From Victivallaceae bacterium (lineage in GTDB: Bacteria > Verrucomicrobiota > Lentisphaeria > Victivallales > Victivallaceae), in contig JAQUOK010000046.1 of assembly GCA_028717165.1 (NCBI GenBank), positions 1 to 11,374 on the forward strand: 11,374 nucleotides of DNA, given 5' to 3'. Below the pieces are notes generated by a model that worked only from the letters and a program-made list of their open reading frames with translations, ran no database searches and was not told the origin of the DNA. The translations under genes and the position numbers were made by a program. Positions 1-5,991 of this stretch are shown here, piece by piece. How positions within the stretch are numbered: position 1 is the stretch's first letter; each line of letters opens with the position of its first letter.

Positions 1-381
1 AAAGCGGTCGAACTTTGCCGTGAATTCGAGGTCATACCTTATTTTCACGGCTGCGGCGGCTTTTCCGTACTTTATCCGGATTTTATCGAAATGGGAATAA
101 CCTGTACCGGCCGGCTCCAGACGGAAGCCAAAGGTAATAATTTTGCCGAATTGAAAGCCGAATTCGGTAAAGACCTGTGTCTTTGGGGGGCAATTGACGG
201 ACAACATATTCTCGTCGAAGGAACTCCCGAGGAAGTGAAAGCGCATGTCAGAACACTCTTAACGAATAATTATGACGGAACCGGATTTGTTGCCGGGCCG
301 ACACATTCGTTCACGGAGGACACTCCGATCGAAAATGTACTGGCGGTGTATGAGGCGTTGAACGAAACTGCGACGGTTTGA
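1..381 (+). CDS. UROD/MtaA-type methyltransferase-like protein, C-terminal part
   Basis: This is the last 126 codons of a gene that is open at the left edge of the window and ends with TGA at 379-381. The C-terminal pattern is typical of the uroporphyrinogen decarboxylase superfamily: LKAEFGKDLCLWGAIDGQ, then GTPEEVKAHV, a GPTHSF loop and PIENVLAVYEAL. Visible residues 15-20 read FHGCGG. A His-x-Cys at this place is the start of the zinc-ligand motif in the MtaA/CmuA corrinoid methyltransferase branch, and true heme-pathway HemE lacks it. I therefore favour a methyltransferase-like or uncharacterised UROD-family protein over HemE. No second zinc-binding cysteine can be assigned with confidence. 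An ATG at 91 is internal, because the reading frame and family homology run through to base 1. The next gene starts three bases after the stop, so this is probably an early gene of the operon that runs to 5524. The natural substrate is unknown. Confidence 0.8.
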   Translation, partial: KAVELCREFEVIPYFHGCGGFSVLYPDFIEMGITCTGRLQTEAKGNNFAELKAEFGKDLCLWGAIDGQHILVEGTPEEVKAHVRTLLTNNYDGTGFVAGPTHSFTEDTPIENVLAVYEALNETATV

Positions 382-384
382 AAA

Positions 385-1386
385 ATGAAGATGCGACTTG
401 AACAGACAGAGCATGCGGATTTGCCCGGCATTGAAGCGGAAATCGAATCTGAACTGAATTCCGGCGTCATTAATGGCGCCGCCATCAGCGCCGGGACCGC
501 GGACGCAGCCCGCTTTGAAAAAGCCTGGGGATACGCGGATATCGGCCGCGGCACGAAAATGCGGCCGGATACGGTTATCGATATGGCAAGCGTCACCAAG
601 GCGCTTGCGACCGGTTCGGCGCTTGCCCTTTGCCGCGATGACGGCCTGATCGACTTCGACCGGCCGTTCACGGCTTATCTGCCCGATTACCGTGCCCAGT
701 TGGCGGAAACGGTCACGGTACGCGATCTGGCCATGCATATTTCCGGATTCGGGCAGCAGGTTCATTACACGGCCGCAACCGGAGGGGAAATAAGGCGGAA
801 CCTGCTTTCCGTCGCCCCGTCCGGAACCCATGGCGTTTTTGAATACTCGTGCTGGAATTTCCATCTGCTCGGCCTGATTGTGGAAAACATGTCCGGACAG
901 TCCCTGCCGGATTTCTGCCGCGACCGGATTTTCGCGCCGCTCGGGATGAACGATACTTCGCTGGGAAAGCCGCTTACCGATGATCCGGCGCGGCTCGCCA
1001 GAACCTGCGCCGCCGCCGGGCCGGGGCAGATTTCAGATTTGATTGCTTTCCGGCTCTACCGGGACGGCTTCAGCGCCGGCAACGCCGGCGCGTTTTCGAG
1101 CGCTTCCGACCTCGCGCTTTTCGCCAAGTGCATGCTCAACGGCGGCGGCTATGCGCCCGGTAAACGGTTGTTTTCGGCCGCTTCGTTCGACGCGCTGACC
1201 GTACCGCGGATGCAGTCCGGCGCGGTCCGGCGCAGCCTGGGCTGGATCGTCGCGGACGAATTGAAACCGGCCGGATTTTCCGGCCGGACAATCTATCATT
1301 CCGGCTGGAGCGGCCAGACGCTGTTCATGGATTTGGAAAAACGGTTTTACGCCGTGGTTCTGACCACCCGGACTTTGAACGAATAA
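385..1386 (+). CDS. Beta-lactamase-fold serine hydrolase (class C / esterase type)
   Basis: A 333-residue member of the penicillin-binding-protein-like serine hydrolase family (Pfam Beta-lactamase type, which includes class C beta-lactamases, DD-peptidases and esterases). The catalytic SxxK motif is S69-V-T-K72, following a typical VIDMAS lead. The KTG-like third motif is H305-S-G307 (YHSGWSG). The helix-2 region G234-AFSSASDLALFAKCMLNGG is also typical. The usual Tyr-x-Asn motif (commonly YSNxGYxLLG) appears here as Y154-S-C156 followed by WNFHLLG, so the Asn is a Cys. No signal peptide is seen, which suggests a cytoplasmic enzyme unless the start is wrong. The start ATG lies three bases after the previous stop; a second ATG two codons later is possible, and neither has a clear ribosome binding site. 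Within an amino-sugar operon it may cleave an ester or amide from a sugar or peptide, which is inference. The coding DNA contains two strong GC hairpins. Confidence 0.88.
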   Translation: MKMRLEQTEHADLPGIEAEIESELNSGVINGAAISAGTADAARFEKAWGYADIGRGTKMRPDTVIDMASVTKALATGSALALCRDDGLIDFDRPFTAYLPDYRAQLAETVTVRDLAMHISGFGQQVHYTAATGGEIRRNLLSVAPSGTHGVFEYSCWNFHLLGLIVENMSGQSLPDFCRDRIFAPLGMNDTSLGKPLTDDPARLARTCAAAGPGQISDLIAFRLYRDGFSAGNAGAFSSASDLALFAKCMLNGGGYAPGKRLFSAASFDALTVPRMQSGAVRRSLGWIVADELKPAGFSGRTIYHSGWSGQTLFMDLEKRFYAVVLTTRTLNE

Positions 1387-1460
1387 CAACGTGCCCGCCG
1401 GGGGCGGTTTAAGCTCATCGGCGAATTAGGCGAATTAAGTAAAACTGCGGAGAATGAAAC
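1387..1460 (+). other. Intergenic gap with short GC hairpin and 9-base tandem duplication
   Basis: This is the only sizeable gap in the first operon. CCGCC at 1395-1399 can pair with GGCGG at 1403-1407 around a GGG loop and is followed by only three Ts, so it could pause or partly terminate transcription but is not a convincing terminator. GGCGAATTA occurs twice in perfect tandem at 1420-1428 and 1429-1437. GGAGA at 1449-1453, seven bases before the ATG at 1461, is a good ribosome binding site. No promoter was recognised. Confidence 0.5.
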
Positions 1461-2216
1461 ATGTTAAACGATTTCGGGTATGTTGACCGGGCATTTGCCA
1501 ACATCAGACGGGTAGTGGACGAACAAGGCGAAAATATCAAAAAAGCCGCCGCGATGATGGCGGACGCGATCGGAAACGACAAACTGATCAACGTCTACGG
1601 CGGCGGCGGGCATACTACCCTGGTCATGGGGGAAATGTTTTTCCGGGCCGGCGGCCTGAGCAATATCAACCCGATCATGGAAACCGGTATTTCGGTATTC
1701 AACCAGGCTTTGAAATACCTGGAGCTGGAACGCTGCGAAAACTTCGGGCGCTCGGTAATGAAATACTATGATTTGCAGCAAGACGATCTGCTGATAATTT
1801 TCCACAATATCGGTATTAACGCCGCCACGATTGACGCGGCGCTGGAAGCCAGGGAACGCGGCGTAAAGATCATTGCCGTCTCCAGTTCATACTGGCAGGA
1901 TGGAATGCCGGAAGACCATTTCATCCGGCATTCCAGCAAAATAAATCTGTTTGAACTCGCGGACGTCTGTATTGACGATTATAATCCGGTGGGGGATTCG
2001 ATAGTCGGTATCCCGGGTTTCGATATTCCGATCGCGCCGGTTTCCAATGTGGTGGATTTCACGATCGCGCACCTGCTGGAGATCGAATGCGTCCGGATAT
2101 GCGTGGAGGAACGCGGCATTATCCCGCCGGTCTGGAACAGCGCCAACACTCCCGGCGGCGATCAGAAGAACGCCGCTTATGTGAAAAAATACAAACCCTT
2201 AGTCAAGAGCCTGTAA
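1461..2216 (+). CDS. SIS-domain sugar-phosphate-binding protein, UPF0309-like
   Basis: A 251-residue single-SIS-domain protein that resembles the UPF0309 / COG4821 group of predicted phosphosugar-binding proteins. Matches to the family pattern include the first strand and loop NVYGGGGHTTL (44-54), the FFRAGGLSNINPI block (60-72), the second strand DDLLIIFHNIGINAATIDAALEARERG (from 108), VGDSIVGIPG (177-186), and the C-terminal IIPPVWNSANTPGGDQKN (220-237), which is very typical of UPF0309. The family is linked by context to amino-sugar metabolism but has no firmly established reaction. The phosphate-binding loops differ from those I recall for the family: a GxSH-type loop reads GGGGHTT, and the Ser before the second Gly (SGRN type) is I117 (IGIN). 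Binding of a non-phosphorylated ligand, or altered activity, is possible. GGAGA at 1449-1453 supports this start. The next gene begins one base after the TAA. Confidence 0.85.
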   Translation: MLNDFGYVDRAFANIRRVVDEQGENIKKAAAMMADAIGNDKLINVYGGGGHTTLVMGEMFFRAGGLSNINPIMETGISVFNQALKYLELERCENFGRSVMKYYDLQQDDLLIIFHNIGINAATIDAALEARERGVKIIAVSSSYWQDGMPEDHFIRHSSKINLFELADVCIDDYNPVGDSIVGIPGFDIPIAPVSNVVDFTIAHLLEIECVRICVEERGIIPPVWNSANTPGGDQKNAAYVKKYKPLVKSL

Positions 2217-2217
2217 A

Positions 2218-2949
2218 ATGAAAACTGCTTGCTTTAATGACAAAAACGCGGCTCTCGCTTATCTGCTGGAAAAATACCGGGTAAGCGGAACCGGAAAGAT
2301 TACCGGCAGTTGTCTTGAAGCCGGCGGCAGAAATATTCCGCTTTTGCCATGGCGGCTGGAAAGACGCTTTACCGAACTCAGAAGCCTGATTGCCAACCGG
2401 ACTCTGGAAGATGTCTCCACTTTACGTTTCGCCCGCCTCACTACCGGAATTGAAAACCTGGACGAACTGATCTTTCAGGAACTCGACCTCTGCGAATGGC
2501 TGGGCGCGTCTCCGGTCAGCCGCCTGTTTGCGGTATTCAGCGGCAGGCGGGCGGTGAATATCATCGCCAGACTGGAAAACGGCATTTCGACCAGCGTCGA
2601 ATGCAGCGTCATGCTGCCGAAAAACGCCGCCCCGCTCAGCCGTCACGAAATAATCGCCCGCCGCGGCGTGGCCTCCGACCAGGTCGTCGATGTTCAAGTG
2701 CCGCAAAGTTCCATTTATACTTATACGGCGGAAAAAGCGGAATGTTTTACGGATGTGGACGCGGAAATTTTCGGTTTGTCCCAGTCTGACGCGCATCTGG
2801 TGCGGGCCGCTTTCAAAGTTCTGTCCGCTGCCGAGACCGCCGCTGAATGGACAACACAGGATTTGCATATTAAGGAATTGATAAACGAAGCGAAACAGAG
2901 CGAGGCCAACGGCAAACCCTCGATCAGCAAAGCAGGCAGGAAATTATGA
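2218..2949 (+). CDS. Probable Rossmann-less Gfo/Idh/MocA C-terminal-domain-like protein
   Basis: A 243-residue protein without a strong family signature. The middle reads like the substrate-binding alpha/beta domain of Gfo/Idh/MocA oxidoreductases: LERRFTELRSLIANRTL (47-63) sits where the 'R..PELRRLRELI..GAIG' helix would be. E83-x3-Q87-x2-D90 followed by LCEWLGASPVSRLFAVFSG corresponds to the usual D-x3-H-x2-D helix and following strand. After it come AVNIIARLENGISTSVECSV (112-131) and FGLSQSDAHLVRAAFKVL (185-202), like the end of that domain. There is no nucleotide-binding Rossmann half: only about 40 residues precede this region and no Gly-rich loop or Lys-Pro motif is seen. The catalytic-helix His would be Gln. 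The last 35 residues are polar and probably disordered. It is sandwiched tightly between the SIS gene (1 base) and a full-length Gfo/Idh/MocA gene (ATGA overlap), so it may be a partner or regulatory subunit of the latter. Homology is by eye; 'hypothetical protein' is the safe label. Confidence 0.75.
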   Translation: MKTACFNDKNAALAYLLEKYRVSGTGKITGSCLEAGGRNIPLLPWRLERRFTELRSLIANRTLEDVSTLRFARLTTGIENLDELIFQELDLCEWLGASPVSRLFAVFSGRRAVNIIARLENGISTSVECSVMLPKNAAPLSRHEIIARRGVASDQVVDVQVPQSSIYTYTAEKAECFTDVDAEIFGLSQSDAHLVRAAFKVLSAAETAAEWTTQDLHIKELINEAKQSEANGKPSISKAGRKL

Positions 2950-4025
2950 AACCTCTTAAAATAGCAATAATGTCCCTGACCCACGGGCACACCCGCAAGT
3001 ATTACCAGACGCTGAAGGACAACCCGAAACTCGACTGGGTAGCGGTCTGCGCGGAAAACGAAACCGTCAGGGAAGTTTTCGAAGCCGGAAAGCACGGCAT
3101 TCCCTGTTACATGAGCGAACAGGAAATGTTTGACCGGCATCCTGAACTCGAAGCGGTGGTGCTGGCCTCCGCCAACTCCGAACATTTGCGGCAGGTTCAA
3201 GAATGCGCCGGGCGCGGCATTCACATACTGTCGATGAAGATCCCGACTTTCGACATGGACGAATACGACCGTATGATCAGGATCGTCGATAAAGCCGGAA
3301 TAATCTGTCAGATTGAACTGGAAATGCATTATAATCCGGTAGTACACCGACTGAAAAAACTTATCGCGGAAGGCGCCATCGGTAAAATACTGTCCGTCCA
3401 GGCCACCAACATCACGCTTTCGCCGGTCTGGGCGTTTCCGTGGCAGGGAGTACCGGAAGAAAGTTACGGCCGGCGCGTTGCCCTGAAACCGGGCGACCGG
3501 CGCTGCCGCGGCGGCGCTTTATGCGACCATCCGCATATTTTCGACCTGATCCGGCATCTGACCGGTTCGGACATCGATTTCGTCTTTTCCGAAGTCGCGC
3601 CGAATATCCGTCCGGAACTGGAAGTCGAAGACATGCTGCTGGTCAACGGCAAAATGAAGGACGGAACCGTTTTCCTGCTCGACCCGTCATGGTCGAGAAT
3701 GGAAGAACGCCTGAAAGTGCCGGGCCCCGGCTGGGAAGTTTTCCCGAAACGCATGGAAGTCAACCTGACCATCAGCGGAGAAAAAGGCGTCCTGGTCAGT
3801 GACTGTTTCGGCCCGAACGTCTATCACAACGGCGCCCCGAACGACCGTTATACGGTTCAGTACACGTATTTTGACGAATGGATCGGCCTGATCGACGAAT
3901 TCGTCGACTGCGTTCGCAACAATAAACAACCGCTGATCAATCTCCGCTGGCACCGGCAGACGATCCAGGCCATGAACGCCTGTTATGACAGCATTAACGA
4001 TAATACCCCGGTAAAAGTAAATTGA
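2946..4025 (+). CDS. Gfo/Idh/MocA-family oxidoreductase
   Basis: A 359-residue two-domain protein of the usual family length. The N-terminal Rossmann domain (1-120) shows KIAIMSLTHGHTRKYYQTL (5-23), the strand WVAVCAEN (31-38), and AVVLASANSEHLRQVQECAGRGIHIL (from 70). The C-terminal domain has G189-G-A-L-C-D194-H-P-H197-I-F-D200, matching the family's Asp/His/Asp catalytic helix. The family lysine is kept at K98, but the usual E-K-P is M-K-I-P. The GxGxxG dinucleotide loop is replaced by SLTHGH, so cofactor binding may be unusual. Typical members oxidise or reduce sugars and sugar derivatives with NAD(P), sometimes in non-hydrolytic glycoside cleavage. The start overlaps the previous stop by four bases (2946-2949), with AGGCAGGAAA just upstream as ribosome binding site. 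Context points to a cytoplasmic amino-sugar or related pathway; the substrate cannot be named. Confidence 0.9.
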   Translation: MKPLKIAIMSLTHGHTRKYYQTLKDNPKLDWVAVCAENETVREVFEAGKHGIPCYMSEQEMFDRHPELEAVVLASANSEHLRQVQECAGRGIHILSMKIPTFDMDEYDRMIRIVDKAGIICQIELEMHYNPVVHRLKKLIAEGAIGKILSVQATNITLSPVWAFPWQGVPEESYGRRVALKPGDRRCRGGALCDHPHIFDLIRHLTGSDIDFVFSEVAPNIRPELEVEDMLLVNGKMKDGTVFLLDPSWSRMEERLKVPGPGWEVFPKRMEVNLTISGEKGVLVSDCFGPNVYHNGAPNDRYTVQYTYFDEWIGLIDEFVDCVRNNKQPLINLRWHRQTIQAMNACYDSINDNTPVKVN

Positions 4026-4042
4026 AAAAAGAAATTCGAAAA

Positions 4043-5524
4043 ATGAATATAAACAGACCGGCCCGGATGATTTATCCGGAACCTAAACAGGTAAAATGGC
4101 AGGAAGGAACTTTACGGATCGATAAGCCGCAGGTTCTCACACTGCCGGGAAATTCGCAATGCGCCGATTTTTTCGCCGAAACCTGGCGGAACTTTACCAG
4201 CGGGACATCTGTGGTTACGATAAATGCGGCGGCTCTGCCGGCAAACACTTTTACGCTGGCAGCGGAGAAATCCCCGGCATTGCCGGATTTGGCTGGAAAA
4301 TCAACTTACGCCCTGAAAATTGATACTCAAGGCATAGCTGCGAAGGCGGCGGACGAAACGGCATTACGCCAAGCATGGCTTTCCATGCTCCAGATGCTTA
4401 ACGCCCGGCCCGGCGCCCGCGAGATCAGCGGTTTCCAGATCCCCTGTGCGGAAATACAGGACTATCCGCTGATGAAATTCCGAAGCGCGCACTTGTGTAT
4501 TTTCCCGGAAACGAGCCTGAAGGCTCTGGAAAAAAGTATTCAACTGCTCGGAATGTATAAATATACCCATGTAGTTCTTGAATTCTGGGGCATGCTGAAA
4601 CTGGACGCGTTACCGGAGCTTGCCTGGCCTCAAGCCTATTCCAAAGACCAGGTAAGGCCGTTACTGCAGTTGATCCGGGATTTAGGCATGAAGCCGATTC
4701 CGATGTTCAATCATTGGGGCCATGCGACCGCTTCGCGGGTACGTTGCGGCCGGCATGTGGTTCTCGACCAGAATCCGCTGTTCGAACCTTTGTTCGAGCC
4801 GGACGGCTGGACCTGGTGTCTCAGCAGCCCGGAAACCCTGAAACTGCTTGCGGAAGTACGCAGGGAATTGATCGAATTTTTCGGGGAAGTCGAATATTTT
4901 CATCTCGGCTGTGACGAAGCCTATTCGCACGCCACCTGCGACGCCTGCCGGCAACATGACCCGGCGGAATTACTGGCCGAATATCTCAACGCTGTTAATA
5001 CCGATTTAAAAAACCGGAACATCAGACCTTTCATCTGGGGCGACGCGCTGCTTGACGCCTCCTGCTGGAACGGCTACATTGCGCTCAGCCGGGCCGACCA
5101 GCGGACGCATGAAGCGCTGGAACTGCTGTCCAGGGATTTCATCATCGCCGACTGGCAGTACGGAATTCAGGACAAAACCCAAAACGCCACCGTAAAGCAT
5201 TTTATGGAACATGGTTTCGATGTGGTTACCGCCCCCTGGCACGATACATTGAACATTGATGCCCTTGGCGAAATAGCCATTGAGCAAAACGCTTTCGGGA
5301 TGATGTTGACCACCTGGCACACCCTGCCTGTCCATATTGATATATTATTCCATGCGGGCAATATTATGTGGGGCGGAAAAAACGCTGGCAGCAATAATCC
5401 GCAATACAGCCGTACGAGCATTACTTCTCAGGCTGCGTTTTTGAGAAAAATCAGGAAAGGCCCGGCCGCTTTTGCCGATGCCGGGTGGCGTTCGTTCGAA
5501 ACAGTTGAAATTAAAGAACCTTAA
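4043..5524 (+). CDS. GH20-family beta-N-acetylhexosaminidase-like protein, cytoplasmic
   Basis: A 493-residue protein with the architecture of glycoside hydrolase family 20: an N-terminal alpha/beta domain (about 10-135) and a TIM barrel (about 140-440). The barrel starts at YPLMKFRSAHLCIFPE. The family 'PGH' loop is FNHWGHATAS (G226, H227). The catalytic Asp-Glu pair is D291-E292 in YFHLGCDEA, where most members have HIGGDE. RPFIWGDALLD and TTWHTLP fit later barrel strands. GH20 enzymes release terminal beta-linked GlcNAc or GalNAc with the substrate's own acetamido group as nucleophile and the Asp-Glu pair assisting; that role is inferred here. There is no signal peptide, so the substrate is probably imported oligosaccharide. 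I chose ATG 4043. A TTG at 4022 overlaps the previous stop (TTGA) and would add seven residues; neither start has a clear ribosome binding site. It is the last gene of the GC-rich operon. Confidence 0.87.
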   Translation: MNINRPARMIYPEPKQVKWQEGTLRIDKPQVLTLPGNSQCADFFAETWRNFTSGTSVVTINAAALPANTFTLAAEKSPALPDLAGKSTYALKIDTQGIAAKAADETALRQAWLSMLQMLNARPGAREISGFQIPCAEIQDYPLMKFRSAHLCIFPETSLKALEKSIQLLGMYKYTHVVLEFWGMLKLDALPELAWPQAYSKDQVRPLLQLIRDLGMKPIPMFNHWGHATASRVRCGRHVVLDQNPLFEPLFEPDGWTWCLSSPETLKLLAEVRRELIEFFGEVEYFHLGCDEAYSHATCDACRQHDPAELLAEYLNAVNTDLKNRNIRPFIWGDALLDASCWNGYIALSRADQRTHEALELLSRDFIIADWQYGIQDKTQNATVKHFMEHGFDVVTAPWHDTLNIDALGEIAIEQNAFGMMLTTWHTLPVHIDILFHAGNIMWGGKNAGSNNPQYSRTSITSQAAFLRKIRKGPAAFADAGWRSFETVEIKEP

Positions 5525-5562
5525 TCGATTAAAAAATTACTGAAAATCCACCCGGTATCTCG

Positions 5563-5584
5563 CGCTAAAAAATATTTTTTTGCG
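5563..5584. terminator. Near-perfect A/T palindrome with CGC/GCG base; possible terminator
   Basis: CGC at 5563-5565 pairs with GCG at 5582-5584, and A6 at 5567-5572 pairs with the T-run at 5575-5580; only T5566/T5581 mismatches. It lies 38 bases after the GH20 stop. The stem is mostly A/T and has no separate U-tract after a GC stem, so it is not a textbook intrinsic terminator. The position and the symmetry make it the best candidate for the end of the operon transcript. Confidence 0.35.
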
Positions 5585-5778
5585 TACTTGGGCAGAAGTG
5601 ACAAAAGTCAAATATAACGCAACCAACGTTCGGGACGCGACCGATCGTCGGCCTCGTTGTCTGGACAAACTTTCAGTATTTGCAAACGGTTGGGAACTCT
5701 CCGAACGGCAAACCGTAGATCCAAATTTGTTTGGCGGCGGGACGCCGGTCGAGCCTTTTGACGGCCCGAAACTCGTGT

Positions 5779-5790
5779 GCAACTAGTTGC
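5779..5790. repeat. Perfect 12-base palindrome GCAACTAGTTGC
   Basis: The bases 5779-5790 are identical on both strands, and G5777/C5792 would extend pairing past one wobble position. It is about 200 bases upstream of the regulator start and about 100 upstream of the promoter. It could be a protein-binding site or the edge of the island at 5585-5790. I found no second copy in the other intergenic regions. Confidence 0.4.
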
Positions 5791-5888
5791 GCCTGAATAA
5801 ATACCGCTCTCGTTACTCTGTTGAGCCTGAGCGAAGCGAAAAGCAATCCATGTCCGGCAAAAATGTTATAAATTTTAGTAATTGGGTA

Positions 5889-5916
5889 TTGACTTTTAAA
5901 AAATAAGTGTTACAAT
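5889..5916 (+). promoter_or_regulatory. Sigma70-type promoter of the GntR/LacI-type regulator gene
   Basis: TTGACT at 5889-5894 is a near-consensus -35 box and TACAAT at 5911-5916 a near-consensus -10 box, with a 16-base spacer. The expected transcription start is near 5923, giving a leader of about 70 bases before the ATG at 5992. The -10 box lies inside the inverted repeat at 5908-5926. Confidence 0.65.
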
Positions 5917-5926
5917 ATATGTAACA
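5908..5926. promoter_or_regulatory. Inverted-repeat operator TGTTACA-N5-TGTAACA
   Basis: The two 7-base arms are perfect reverse complements around ATATA, giving a 19-base dyad that covers the -10 box and the expected start of transcription. A third, imperfect half-site TGATACAAT (5929-5937) repeats TGTTACAAT (5908-5916) with one mismatch exactly 21 bases, about two helical turns, downstream. GntR-type winged-helix dimers bind dyads of this size, so the gene product of 5992-7131 is the likely ligand and the site would give autorepression. No second full copy was seen in the gaps before the pseudopilin or the LamG gene. Confidence 0.6.
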
Positions 5927-5991
5927 AATGATACAATTAGAGAAAATACGAGAGTATAAGTTGGATTTTGTATTAAAAAGCATCTTGCAAA

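Larger units (their letters stand above)
5525..5991. other. 467-base intergenic region between the two gene blocks
   Basis: This gap separates the GC-rich operon from the AT-rich locus. It contains, in order: the palindrome TTAATCGATTAA (5521-5532) over the GH20 stop; an A/T palindrome at 5563-5584; an island of about 200 bases (5585-5790) with intermediate GC, open in one frame on each strand but with no recognisable protein; a 12-base palindrome (5779-5790); GAGCCTGAGCGAAGCGAAA at 5823-5841, similar in style to short 'GCTTCGCTCAGG' elements often scattered between bacterial genes; and then the promoter and operator of the regulator gene. I could not identify a gene, structured RNA family or mobile element in it. 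Confidence 0.6.

Noticed and set aside
259..864. Minus-strand open frame of 201 codons
   Set aside because: It lies antisense to the well-supported UROD-like and serine hydrolase genes and shows an Arg/Gly-rich composition typical of a shadow frame in GC-rich coding DNA.
2721..3347. Minus-strand open frame of 208 codons
   Set aside because: Antisense to two coupled genes with clear family patterns; no recognisable motif of its own.
4022..4042. TTG 4022 as start of the GH20 gene
   Set aside because: Possible because it overlaps the previous stop by four bases, but ATG is the commoner start, the extra seven residues are not family sequence, and no ribosome binding site favours the TTG. Kept as an alternative.
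5537..5782. Minus-strand open frame of 81 codons with a TTG start in the gap after GH20
   Set aside because: Its start is a TTG without a ribosome binding site, it has no recognisable domain, and the opposite strand is open over the same bases. I treat it as part of a non-coding or repeat-like island, with low certainty.
5580..5786. Plus-strand open frame of 68 codons in the same island
   Set aside because: TTG start, no ribosome binding site, no domain pattern, and it overlaps the minus-strand frame completely.
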